From Enterococcus haemoperoxidus ATCC BAA-382 (lineage in GTDB: Bacteria; Bacillota; Bacilli; Lactobacillales; Enterococcaceae), in assembly GCF_000407165.1 (NCBI RefSeq), contig NZ_KE136480.1:620001-684000 (forward strand): a stretch of DNA of 64,000 bases, read 5' to 3'. Under the pieces are notes generated by a model. The model saw only the letters and a list, made by a program, of their open reading frames with translations, made no database searches and was not told where the DNA came from. The stretch's first letter is position 1, and the number at the start of each line of letters is the position of its first letter. Shown piece by piece: positions 55,573-63,689 of this stretch. The position numbers and the translations under genes were made by a program.

Positions 55573-57075
55573 TTATCTATTTTTTATCAAACCCCATAAT
55601 AGGCTATCCAATTCTGCATAATCCATCTTTGTTAATTCTGTATCAAAGATGACATTTGGAACAGTCTTTTCTGATGTCTGAGGAACTTTGCTAGTAGAAA
55701 CGATCAGCTGATAGTTGTTATTATCTACTGTATCAGGTGTAACGATTTCCATATTATAATCATTTTGATAATTCTTTTTCAATAAGAGCATTAAACGCTT
55801 CTCCTCAAATATGGGTAAATCTGTTACCAATAGAATCGTCATCTTTTCTTCTAATTGAGGTAACTCTGTGATAGACGCATACATGACTAAATAGCGAATG
55901 ATCAAAAAGCGTCTTTGTAAAAATAGATGATTCTTCGTTTTTATATATAGGTCGTTGATTATTTCCTCCAATTGTCTAACCAAATTAGGGTATTTCAATT
56001 GTTCCCGATCCCAATAATTATATCCATTCATACTAAACCTAAAACCGTGAAACAATTGGCAAAATGCGTGAGAACTAAATATATAATCACGGAGTAAGTG
56101 AGTATTATTTTGGGGAAATTTCAATTGGTTTGCTTTTGCCTTCAATTCATGTTCAAAAAAGAGAATCGATTGATAAAGATCCGTTTGATTTCGTTCATGA
56201 AAATCATAAATTTGCTCTCTAACTTTTTCATTGCTGTAACATTCATCCCTTGTCAATAAAACTGAAAACAAGAATGCCGATTCGGCCTTTGACCATGTCT
56301 CTTCAAAAAAGTAGTTCTTTATCCTCTCTTCATACAGGTCAAACAAAGGATTATTGTTCGTATTTTCAAAAACAACAGCTTTCTGCTGGATCGTATGGCC
56401 TTTTTGATTTCTTACAATACAAATAGCAATATAATAAGCTAGATTTTGCCGTCTGAATGAAGAAAGTTTAAGTCCAAATACTGATTCGATTTCCTCAATG
56501 ATAGAAGCCACTCTTGCTTGAGATACTTGAGGAAACGGCCAGGTCTTTCCTTTAAACAGCAGCCACATAATAGAATACAATAATTGACGGACTTGCCCTT
56601 CTTCCCCAACTAGCTGAAAACTTCCTTTTTTTATATCTAACTGATAATGTTGGATTTTTTTTCTGAATTCCTTGGTTAGACGCCAAACCGTTGACTCGCT
56701 TGTATAATTATCATGAGCGAATTGGATAGCAGACGAAATAGTCTCAAAAAATATACCGTACATCAAACGATAACTTAATGTATTCTGTAATTGATAAAGT
56801 AAAAAATCCTCCACATAGACCAACGAATTTGTTTGCAAAAAATAACCCAATTTCTTATCATATAGAAGTTCAATTTTTTCTTCCTGATGAAAATTCTCAA
56901 TATCCTCTTGAACGAGGTGCAAGTATTTCTCAACAGTTCGCTTTGTTAAATCAATTTCTTGAACAAACTCAGCTACTGTGACCCACCTTTTAGTATAGGC
57001 CAAGTATTCTATTAAAAGGACTTTGGCACTGACGCCTTGGTCAAAAAGATCTAAGTCTTCTGTATGTATAATCAT
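55573..57075 (-). CDS. Mga-family transcriptional regulator
   Basis: 500 aa. The N-terminal winged helix-turn-helix (RWVTVAEFVQEIDLTKRTVEKYLHLV) is followed by a second Mga-type HTH (ESTVWRLTKEFRKKIQHY). PRD-like domains then run to the end (for example VFGLKLSSFRRQNLAYYIAI) with an EIIB-like tail. The nearest functional model is EbpR of E. faecalis, which activates the pilus operon next to it. Its product is expected to activate the adhesin gene just downstream on the same strand. Confidence 0.88.
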   Translation of the reverse strand: MIIHTEDLDLFDQGVSAKVLLIEYLAYTKRWVTVAEFVQEIDLTKRTVEKYLHLVQEDIENFHQEEKIELLYDKKLGYFLQTNSLVYVEDFLLYQLQNTLSYRLMYGIFFETISSAIQFAHDNYTSESTVWRLTKEFRKKIQHYQLDIKKGSFQLVGEEGQVRQLLYSIMWLLFKGKTWPFPQVSQARVASIIEEIESVFGLKLSSFRRQNLAYYIAICIVRNQKGHTIQQKAVVFENTNNNPLFDLYEERIKNYFFEETWSKAESAFLFSVLLTRDECYSNEKVREQIYDFHERNQTDLYQSILFFEHELKAKANQLKFPQNNTHLLRDYIFSSHAFCQLFHGFRFSMNGYNYWDREQLKYPNLVRQLEEIINDLYIKTKNHLFLQRRFLIIRYLVMYASITELPQLEEKMTILLVTDLPIFEEKRLMLLLKKNYQNDYNMEIVTPDTVDNNNYQLIVSTSKVPQTSEKTVPNVIFDTELTKMDYAELDSLLWGLIKNR

Positions 57076-57161
57076 TGATAAACACCCCTAGTTTCGTGCA
57101 AATAGTCTTATTGCATATGATTTGTAAAGAATCATTTCTCTATTAAAATTGTAAATGAATC

Positions 57162-57198
57162 TATTCAATTATGCGAAGAAAATGACTACTCAATACCG
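57162..57198. repeat. 37-nt direct repeat, copy 1
   Basis: Shares 32 of 37 positions with 59350-59386, including ATGCGAAGAAAAT and ACTACTC. Together the copies bracket the RNA-like repeats and the toxin-antitoxin pair. Confidence 0.8.
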
Positions 57199-57404
57199 TT
57201 TTATTCAGATTCCTAGACTCAGGACTACCACTTGTTTCGTTTATTCAAGTATTCGCTGAATAAATGAAACAAAAAGTAAAACAAGTGCTATGCGACCTCA
57301 GTCAAACTTGTCCTTTTTTCCAGACAGTTTTGACTATTTGAATTCTTTCACGATATTCTATTGACTATCCCCACCTCTTTAAGTCAGGATAACTTTACAA
57401 CATG

Positions 57405-57510
57405 GAACAAAAAAAGGCGCCCTGTCAGAAGACGGTCATCTTCTAAACAGAGCCCTGTATTATCAGCACAAACTAATAATACAAGTTGCCTCGCCAATAA
57501 TTGCTTATTG
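57405..57510 (-). ncRNA. Candidate small RNA, unit 1 (resembles Fst-type antitoxin RNA)
   Basis: Read on the minus strand: candidate promoter TGGAAA-17 nt-TACAAT, a first hairpin GTATTAT...ATAATAC around GTTTGTGCTG, and a second hairpin GGCTCTGT...ACAGGGCGCC ending in seven T. Two stem-loops and a terminator of this size recall the antisense RNA of par/Fst-type addiction modules in enterococci. I did not find a convincing Fst toxin peptide opposite it. Confidence 0.4.
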
Positions 57511-57945
57511 ACTACCTTTATTGTACTAAAAGTAAAAACGGATTTCCATTCTTTTTTACTTACTCAATAATGATAGTGAATGGTTATTTAACGAACGCTT
57601 CATGGTATTAGTAGCTGACTAATATCATTTTTTTGTGTGTTGAATTTAGGTAATTAGAGCGAAAAACTAAAATAAAAAGGCACTCTGCAAAAGGACGGAC
57701 ATCCTCGTACAGAGCCTCATATTATCAGCACAAACTAATAATATAAGTTGCCCAAGTCAATATTTTCATATCGACTCTTTCATTTTACTCAATTTTTGTA
57801 AGAAATACTAGTTTATTTTTCAAATCTTGTTAGTTTGAAGCAGTTGGTTGGTATTTGTTGCACTTTTGCACGGTATTAGTTGGTCGCTAATGCCGTATTT
57901 TTTCGCTCTTTTTATAAATAGCAAGCGCCTCTCTTCTCCTTTTTT
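57411..57945. repeat. Two tandem units of about 268 bp
   Basis: Unit starts at about 57411 and 57678 share the block GAGCC...ATTATCAGCACAAACTAATAATA...AAGTTGCC (at 57451-57490 and 57715-57755). Each unit ends with a plus-strand hairpin near GGTATTAG...CTAATACC-like with T-runs (57603-57630 and 57870-57900). Spacing between both marker pairs is 267-268 bp, showing a tandem duplication. Confidence 0.75.
57673..57780 (-). ncRNA. Candidate small RNA, unit 2
   Basis: Same minus-strand structure as unit 1: hairpin TATTAT...ATAATA around GTTTGTGCTG, then GGCTCTGTA...GCAGAGTGCC and TTTTT. Base changes in one stem arm are balanced in the other (for example GGCGCC/GGCACT side), which suggests RNA structure is kept. 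Confidence 0.4.
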
Positions 57946-58235
57946 AAATACGATATTCTCGTATTTCCATTCTACCAATTGGTGCTTGCGAGCGGATGTT
58001 ACTAGAACCTATCACTGCCATACATTCACCATTCGATCAAAAAAGGCAGTCTGGTCAATGTGCGTAAAAATGGTCAATAGTTAAAAACAGATAAAGAACG
58101 ATTTCTTTCGTTTACACGATTGAATGGTGTAATGTAACGATTTATTTTCAGTACATCCGTATTCTTAATAATCCATCTGGCGGAAGATGGGTTGTTATGC
58201 AAAAAATTCGCTGGCCTGCAGAACCTGCGAATTTC

Positions 58236-58310
58236 AAACAGCTGCTCATCATTTCAGAAACAATCCAACTATTTTTTACTATCACTTGATGAGCAGCTGT
58301 TTGTTTTTTA
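58236..58310 (+). terminator. Long hairpin with T-run
   Basis: A 16-bp perfect stem (AAACAGCTGCTCATCA and complement) with a 35-nt loop, followed by GTTTTTTA. Which transcript it ends is unclear. Confidence 0.6.
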
Positions 58311-58378
58311 CTTGTTTACACAACTTGATTTAGCATGCTTGTGTCAGATTCTGATCATTGACACGTATAATTTACCCC

Positions 58379-58418
58379 AAAAAAGTAATCTTGCTAAAGC
58401 TATGCAAGATCACTTTTG
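58379..58418. terminator. Bidirectional hairpin downstream of relE-type gene
   Basis: Stem AAAAAGTAATCTTGC with GCAAGATCACTTTT, one mismatch, short loop, A/T tracts on both sides. Confidence 0.6.
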
Positions 58419-58506
58419 ACTATATCTTATTTTACATAGTCTAATGAAAAAAGCTCCTACAGAAACATCCTCTATATTTCTTCCTTAGCTCATTTAAACT
58501 ATTTAG

Positions 58507-58776
58507 TTACCTTTTATATATAGTACTTCTGTGACCTATAGAAAATATCTCTATCCTAATTTCAGAGTCGTTTATATCAGCTAATATACGATAATTTCCT
58601 ATTCGATACCGCCACTCGCCACTTTTAGTTCCAGTTAACCCTTTTCCATGTTGTCGTGGGTCAGTTGTGGCTTCTAAATTTTTTCTGATCCAAGCAATAA
58701 TAATTCTTGCTTGGTTTCTATCCATTTTTTTTAATTGCTTTTGTGCTTGTGGCATATAGATTACGTTATACTTCAT
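58507..58776 (-). CDS. RelE/ParE-superfamily toxin
   Basis: 89 aa. The RelE motif GEWRYRIGNYRILADIND is in the C-terminal half, ending IFSIGHRSTIYKR, with a helical N-terminal region QAQKQLKKMDRNQ. Related toxins cut mRNA at the ribosomal A site. It overlaps the antitoxin by 11 nt, the usual order of antitoxin before toxin. Confidence 0.92.
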   Translation of the reverse strand: MKYNVIYMPQAQKQLKKMDRNQARIIIAWIRKNLEATTDPRQHGKGLTGTKSGEWRYRIGNYRILADINDSEIRIEIFSIGHRSTIYKR

Positions 58777-58999
58777 CTAATAATTTCTCCATCTCATCTT
58801 GAGAAATCCCCACTTCTTTTTTGATTTTGGAATCTTTCATTGCTTTTCTTAACGTGTTTAAATCTATTTCATCTTCAATTTTATCTAGTACAGCATTTCT
58901 GTATAGTTCGGTTAATGATGAATTGTGCGCTTTCGCATATTCTGCTACTAGTTCTTTTTCTTCATCCGGAATTCTAAATGTTATTGTGGATTGAGACAT
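58766..58999 (-). CDS. Antitoxin partner of the RelE-type toxin
   Basis: 77 aa. The N-terminal ribbon-helix-helix (TITFRIPDEEKELVAEYAKA) binds DNA, and the acidic helical C-terminus (ISQDEMEKLLDEV) would neutralise the toxin. The ATG at 58999 has GGAGGG 7 nt upstream, better than an earlier ATG at 59014. It likely autorepresses the pair together with the toxin. Confidence 0.9.
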   Translation of the reverse strand: MSQSTITFRIPDEEKELVAEYAKAHNSSLTELYRNAVLDKIEDEIDLNTLRKAMKDSKIKKEVGISQDEMEKLLDEV

Positions 59000-59020
59000 G
59001 TTAAATCCCTCCATTCTTAT

Positions 59021-59058
59021 TGTACTAACAGTGTACTAAAACATATAAACAATGTCAA
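59021..59058 (-). promoter_or_regulatory. Promoter and operator of the toxin-antitoxin pair
   Basis: TTGACA and TACACT are separated by 17 nt on the minus strand. TTAGTAC occurs twice (at the -10 and just downstream), making GTAC-N7-GTAC, a likely antitoxin binding site. Confidence 0.65.
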
Positions 59059-59349
59059 TACATCGTTAGTAAAATTTAAATGATAACCAACTTTTTAGTT
59101 GTAACGCTTATTGAACCTTCTATGTCACAATCAACTGCTAAAGTCATACCTCTACAATATACTGAAGGATTGATTACGATTGCATTCATTCTATTATTTG
59201 AGATTTGCAATAAGAGCAAACAAAATCTTTCGCTCTTTTAGGTATTCCTCATTCACCTTTTATAAAGAACCCTTCCAAAATATAGGAATTAGGGTATTAA
59301 AAACAAGGAACATTTAACCCCAAAGCTGATTTCACTTCATTATTAAATT

Positions 59350-59386
59350 TATTCAACGATGCGAAGAAAATAACTACTCTGTACCG
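59350..59386. repeat. 37-nt direct repeat, copy 2
   Basis: 32 of 37 positions match 57162-57198. Confidence 0.8.
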
Positions 59387-59402
59387 ACTATTTTAGCATA
59401 AG

Positions 59403-59430
59403 AAAACAGGATAGAAATTTTCCTATCCTA
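59403..59430 (-). terminator. Terminator of WxL locus 3
   Basis: Stem GGATAG with CTATCC around GAAAATTT, followed by TGTTTTCTT on the minus strand, about 75 nt past the signal peptidase stop. Confidence 0.65.
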
Positions 59431-59501
59431 TTGATTAATTAAATTCCAGTCTTCCCTACACCATAACTAATTCTCAAAAACCTCACGTTTTCTTTCGACT
59501 G

Positions 59502-60083
59502 CTACCTGCTATTATAAACAAATCCAATCACCTTTTCTTTTGAAACCAATCCATAATGACGGCTGTCTGTCGCGTAGGGACGGTTATCTCCCAACACAAA
59601 ATAATACCCCGCTGGGATCGTTCCTTTTTCTATCAAAAATGAGCCTAGTGTAAAGTCCTCTGTATAGTTCTTGCCATTTCTTTGGCTTTCATTCACTTCA
59701 TCCACGATAAACTTCTCATCCATCGGCTGACCATTCACGAATAACTCATCCTCTTTAAAGGAAATACTCTCTCCTGGAAGTCCAATGATCCGACGGATTT
59801 GTCTTTTTCCTGATCCGTTATTAAAGGCCACCAAATCAAATCGTCTGACCTCTTTGGTTTTCTTCACCAGTACATATTCGCCATTTCGGACTGTCGGACT
59901 CATCCCATATCCTGTTACTTTCATGAGGCTAAAGAAAAAAGAACACACTATCAAGGTGCTCCCAAGCCCAAAAAAGACAGCGACACACAAGTCTTTACCC
60001 ATTTGTTTCAATGACGTCTTATATCGTCTTTGATCCCTGTCTCTATGTCTCTTTCTTTTTTGGATATTCTTTTTTTTCGCCAT
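59502..60083 (-). CDS. Signal peptidase I-like protein, catalytic Lys replaced by Arg
   Basis: 193 aa. A very basic N-terminus and one membrane helix (about residues 32-54) precede the catalytic domain. Box B is GYGMSPTV with Ser62; box D reads IRRIIGLPGE with Arg97 where the catalytic Lys (as in VKRIIGLPGD) is expected; box E is GDNRPYATDSRHYGL. It belongs to type I signal peptidases, which use a Ser-Lys dyad. It follows the 222-aa gene by 5 nt at the end of WxL locus 3, so it probably processes or accompanies the exported proteins of this locus. Confidence 0.85.
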   Translation of the reverse strand: MAKKKNIQKRKRHRDRDQRRYKTSLKQMGKDLCVAVFFGLGSTLIVCSFFFSLMKVTGYGMSPTVRNGEYVLVKKTKEVRRFDLVAFNNGSGKRQIRRIIGLPGESISFKEDELFVNGQPMDEKFIVDEVNESQRNGKNYTEDFTLGSFLIEKGTIPAGYYFVLGDNRPYATDSRHYGLVSKEKVIGFVYNSR

Positions 60084-60088
60084 ACGGA

Positions 60089-60757
60089 CTACTTGCTTTC
60101 TTTGAGAAGGGACTCATCTACTTTATAATAGGTAAATGCTGCTTTTTCATAGGTTTCTACCTTGGCACTATCTGTTAAAAATTCTTCGACTAAAGAGGGA
60201 TTTTCATAAAAATTATTCGTTTGCGTACTGACGTTCATGCCTAATTCTTTTAATGCTTTATAATAACGGTTCAACACTAATTGCCCTTCTTCCGTATTCA
60301 CTGAACTCGCTTTTTTAGTCCCGTAACTCGCCATTGACGTGCCTAAATACCGAATGTTTTTCTGCAGCTTTTCTTTGTCTTCTTGTTTAGACTCAACTTC
60401 TGCCAATTCCTTCTTAAAATCACGAAGCAAGTAGTACCCTTTCACTAAGGAATTGGAATCGTCTGTTCCTAACGTCATTGACTGGTAATAGGATAGACCC
60501 ATTGCCCCTGCTGAGAAACTGAGAAAAAGAACCAAGGACAGGACAAAAGCACGAATGCTTTGGCGTTTTTGAGCCAACAGTTCTTGACGGATACGCCGGA
60601 TACGCCGCTGCTTCTTCTTATTCCTGAGTTTCTTTATGGGAAGCTTCTTTAGTTGTCGGTGTTTAAGAAAGAATCTGTAAAGAAACAGACTTGCCCCTAT
60701 CAAGGACAAGATCGCTAAAATGATGCCTCCAGTATATACATAATCCAATGTTGTCAT
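60089..60757 (-). CDS. Membrane protein of WxL locus 3, unknown
   Basis: 222 aa with two membrane helices (about residues 10-32 and 70-93) separated by a highly basic segment (RNKKKQRRIRRIRQELL) and a predicted extracellular coiled domain (KKELAEVESKQEDKEKLQKN). No known family is recognised. It lies 17 nt after the WxIP gene and 5 nt before the signal peptidase-like gene. Confidence 0.7.
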   Translation of the reverse strand: MTTLDYVYTGGIILAILSLIGASLFLYRFFLKHRQLKKLPIKKLRNKKKQRRIRRIRQELLAQKRQSIRAFVLSLVLFLSFSAGAMGLSYYQSMTLGTDDSNSLVKGYYLLRDFKKELAEVESKQEDKEKLQKNIRYLGTSMASYGTKKASSVNTEEGQLVLNRYYKALKELGMNVSTQTNNFYENPSLVEEFLTDSAKVETYEKAAFTYYKVDESLLKESK

Positions 60758-60774
60758 CTTTTTTCAGCTCCTGT

Positions 60775-61854
60775 TCATTTACGGCTCTTTTTTCGTTTCT
60801 TTGTCTCTGCTTCTTTTTTCTTTCTAAAGAAAACCATCACACCAAATAGAAGCGCGGTAAAGAACACAATGCTTCCCACGATCCAGCCAATCATCGTCCA
60901 GTCCAGTCCTTTTTTCTGAACTAAGCCTACATCTCGCTCGTTAAATTGATTCGCTTCTTTATCTGTAATCGTAAAGTCTTTATCCCACGTCCATTTTTGA
61001 TCTCCTGATGTGACTAAGATGGCCGCTTTGTATTTTCCTGGGACCATTTTTTCGCCATTCATACTGACAGGAAAATTAATAAACGAGTTGGGCGCCATTC
61101 GCATTGCCGTTTGTTTTCGTTCATAAAGGACCTCTTTGCTTTTTTCTGACGTGATCTGCACCTCTGCAGTCAGATCATTCACATACGTTGCTGTAATGTT
61201 TGAAAAATGAACATACACCGTATTTCGGTAATTGCTTTGCCCGGCCATAACAGTGTTTAATGCCAGTTCCGGCGTGACAGGTTTGTCTGATTCCTGTAGT
61301 AAAACCCCAATCACATACGCATACTGATTAATGATTTTTGACCCTTTATCTGTTTCATCCGCTTGATCTTGGCCCGTTTTCATCAGCTGGATTCCGCCAG
61401 AAAGTACCCCTTCATACGCGGTTTCCGGCATTTGAATCGTCAGTTCGACCTCTTTTGTTTCCCCTGCTGCTAATGCGACTTTATCTGGTCCTGAAACGAT
61501 TTTTTTGAAATCATAGGCCAAAGACGGATCATTTTTTAAGGACGAGTCTCCGTACTCAATTACTCCATTGGGGTTGGTTTTGGCACTATTTAAACTCACT
61601 GCCACCTCCACGTTTTCCTCGCTGGGATTATTTAACGTAATCGACAGAGTTTGTTTTTGATTTGGGGTCATTTTTAAATGGTAATACCCTATGTCTTTTT
61701 CCATCTGATTCTCTGGAAAATGGATACTGTAGCTAAAACCTGCCGCTCCTGCAGCGTTTGGTTTATTCTCTGCTTGTGCTGTTTGCGGGGATAAGAACCC
61801 AAAAATAGCTAAAATAAAGATCAAAAAGGTGATTCGTTTGTTTAAATAAGTCAT
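60775..61854 (-). CDS. DUF916/DUF3324 WxL-interacting protein (locus 3)
   Basis: 359 aa. Signal peptide (to about AQAE), DUF916 with FSYSIHFPENQMEKDIGYYH, DUF3324 in the middle (FPVSMNGEKMVPGKYKAAI), a C-terminal membrane helix at about 322-344 and a basic tail (KKKEAETKKRKKSRK). It follows the two WxL-type genes of locus 3. It is closest in the window to the second WxIP of locus 2. Confidence 0.92.
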   Translation of the reverse strand: MTYLNKRITFLIFILAIFGFLSPQTAQAENKPNAAGAAGFSYSIHFPENQMEKDIGYYHLKMTPNQKQTLSITLNNPSEENVEVAVSLNSAKTNPNGVIEYGDSSLKNDPSLAYDFKKIVSGPDKVALAAGETKEVELTIQMPETAYEGVLSGGIQLMKTGQDQADETDKGSKIINQYAYVIGVLLQESDKPVTPELALNTVMAGQSNYRNTVYVHFSNITATYVNDLTAEVQITSEKSKEVLYERKQTAMRMAPNSFINFPVSMNGEKMVPGKYKAAILVTSGDQKWTWDKDFTITDKEANQFNERDVGLVQKKGLDWTMIGWIVGSIVFFTALLFGVMVFFRKKKEAETKKRKKSRK

Positions 61855-61941
61855 ACTGACTCTCCTTCAATTGTGTTTTTGTTGTTATGTACTAAAGCGA
61901 ACGTTTCGCTTCCATCTATTTCTATATCTGAGTATTCTTCA

Positions 61942-62030
61942 TAAAAAATTCAGGCTTCTAAGTATTTTTCTGACCCTGCACACGAGTGATAACGAATGAA
62001 CAGGGTCAGTCCAATTACTTAAACCTGAAT
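61942..62030 (-). terminator. Complex nested hairpin after the locus 3 WxL gene
   Basis: An outer stem ATTCAGG/CCTGAAT and AAGTA/TACTT, with an inner stem CTGACCCTG/CAGGGTCAG, is followed on the minus strand by TTTTTTATG. It lies between the WxL gene (stop at 62056) and the WxIP gene, so it may lower expression of the downstream genes. Confidence 0.7.
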
Positions 62031-62055
62031 GTCTTTATTGTACAGCTGATGTTGG

Positions 62056-62856
62056 TTAAACTGCTGCAACGATCTTCCATGTCACAACGGCATTATACGT
62101 ATCTAACACCATATTTGAGGCTACGGTAGCAGGAACAGTCAACGTCACAGCTGTTTTATCCGTGCCTTTTGTGCCATCCGTTCCTGTATATTTATCACTT
62201 TGACCAAATTCCATCACGTAAGAGCCTTTTCCTTCAAGCTTTGCTTTATCAGCTGTCACGACTGTTTTAGCCCCACTATCTTTATCTAGTTCGAACGCTG
62301 TCGCTACATTTGAGGGCACTACATTTTCATTTGATGCCGCTGGGACAGCCATTCCATTTGTATAATTAAGTGTCGCTCCTGTTAAGGCGTTTGATGTATC
62401 AGGGGTCACACCGGTAAATTGTTTTGTTAATTCCGCCGTGATCGTATAGCCGTAAGTCCCGCCTGAACGAACGTCTGACCAGCCAACGATCGCACCACGT
62501 GTTTCTCCTTCTGATAATGTAATCGGTGCCGCATTGGCCTTTATTTCTGAACCAGAGGTTTTGATCGTCCCAAAGTTCATCACTGACACACGTTGCAACA
62601 CTAATGAACCAGAATCTGGGTTAACTGAAATATCTGGATTTTCTGGAAGGTTTTCATCTGGTTTTTCTGGATCTGGGGTTGGATCTTCTGGACCAATCAC
62701 CCCTTCTTCTACAATTGTTTTCCCTTTTGAATCAAGTTTTGTCTCTGGTGTTGGCTTAGGCGTTTCTTCTTCTGCTGCAGAAACACTCATTCCCCCTAAT
62801 AGTACTGATGCTAAAAGAGTCACTGTTGCTAAAGTTCCTTTTGTCATTGCGTTCAT
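62056..62856 (-). CDS. WxL-domain surface protein (locus 3)
   Basis: 266 aa. Signal peptide ends near VSAAEE; a Pro/Asp/Glu-rich linker (PTPDPEKPDENLPENPD) follows; then a WxL domain with a variant first motif (TYGYTITAEL) and VTWKIVAAV at the end. The second motif has W-K-I instead of W-x-L. AGGAGG precedes the ATG. It is the second of two adjacent WxL-type genes in this locus. Confidence 0.88.
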   Translation of the reverse strand: MNAMTKGTLATVTLLASVLLGGMSVSAAEEETPKPTPETKLDSKGKTIVEEGVIGPEDPTPDPEKPDENLPENPDISVNPDSGSLVLQRVSVMNFGTIKTSGSEIKANAAPITLSEGETRGAIVGWSDVRSGGTYGYTITAELTKQFTGVTPDTSNALTGATLNYTNGMAVPAASNENVVPSNVATAFELDKDSGAKTVVTADKAKLEGKGSYVMEFGQSDKYTGTDGTKGTDKTAVTLTVPATVASNMVLDTYNAVVTWKIVAAV

Positions 62857-62888
62857 TTTTGTTTCCTCCTATTTTCTGTTTTCATTTA

Positions 62889-63689
62889 TTAAGGCAACTC
62901 GGCTAAGAGCCAAGTTATCTTCGTTTCATAATGGACCGGATGAATCACGGTCGTTTCTGGAATCGTCAGCGTAATCGCTGAATTTTGGTAGACGGGTTTA
63001 TTGGACTCTTTCTCTAGAATCGGTTGCCCCGCTTCGTCTTTGACTGGGGTCAAGGTTGGCTTTTGATGCCCCGTGTTGGTATCAGAAGCCCCAAACGAAA
63101 TGGTCCAAACCCCTTGGCCTGTCCCCGCAGCGGCTGTCGCCACTTCATAGGTGCTGCCTATAGTGTTCAGGGCAATGGTTTCTCTTGTCACCACAGGAGC
63201 CTCACTGGAACTGCTGGAATTGGCCCAGCCCTTGTCTAAGGACAGCACGGCGCCCTTTAGTTCTTGTTCTCCTGCTTCTTGAATGATGGGGTTGCGAAAT
63301 TGTGTTTCTTGTTTCACCTGTAAGGACCAACCCGTACTAAGAGCCCGCTGGTCCGTTAGTTGAATATAGCTGCCTCTAGGTCCGATGTCTGTATAAAACT
63401 GTTGGGCTAACGCGGGATACACCCGATCTGTTTCACGAATTTTTCTTTCGCCAAACTGGAGTGGCGACACATAATCGATCCGCAATGGTCCTGATTCAGC
63501 CGTCCCAGGTCCCGGATCTGTCGGGACTTCCGGATTCTCCGGATCTTGGAGAGAGGCACCTCCGTCAACCACCGAAACCGTCCCGGACTGTTCAAGAGAA
63601 GTGTCCGCATGGACAATGGTTCCCATCAAGCCTACCGCCATAGCCCCCATTAGGAACAGCAGTCGGCTGAGGTTCAAATACCGTCTCAT
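62889..63689 (-). CDS. WxL-like surface protein (locus 3)
   Basis: 266 aa. Signal peptide to about VHA, a Pro/Gly-rich spacer (PENPEVPTDPGPGTAES), then a WxL-type domain with GWSLQVKQ and a terminal ITWLLAELP. The ATG at 63689 has AAGGAGG upstream and overlaps the preceding LPxTG-type gene by 4 nt (ATGA). The DNA here is clearly more GC-rich (by eye) than in loci 1 and 2, suggesting a separate origin. Confidence 0.88.
   Translation of the reverse strand: MRRYLNLSRLLFLMGAMAVGLMGTIVHADTSLEQSGTVSVVDGGASLQDPENPEVPTDPGPGTAESGPLRIDYVSPLQFGERKIRETDRVYPALAQQFYTDIGPRGSYIQLTDQRALSTGWSLQVKQETQFRNPIIQEAGEQELKGAVLSLDKGWANSSSSSEAPVVTRETIALNTIGSTYEVATAAAGTGQGVWTISFGASDTNTGHQKPTLTPVKDEAGQPILEKESNKPVYQNSAITLTIPETTVIHPVHYETKITWLLAELP

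Larger units (their letters stand above)
57076..58506. other. 1.4-kb gene-poor region with tandem RNA-like units
   Basis: No convincing protein gene. It contains one copy of a 37-nt direct repeat (57162-57198), two tandem units of about 268 bp (57411-57945), and two strong hairpins at 58236-58304 and 58379-58418. Short frames on the plus strand here (57361-57570, 57848-58084, 58192-58419) cross the hairpins and are not supported. Confidence 0.7.
59000..59501. other. Intergenic region upstream of the toxin-antitoxin pair
   Basis: 502 nt with the pair's promoter, the second 37-nt direct repeat (59350-59386) and the terminator of the signal peptidase gene. No gene was seen. Confidence 0.7.

Noticed and set aside
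57848-58084. 78-codon plus-strand frame starting with a hydrophobic stretch, possible Fst-like toxin
   Set aside because: It crosses a terminator-like hairpin, lacks a ribosome binding site, is longer than Fst and does not end in the usual charged tail.
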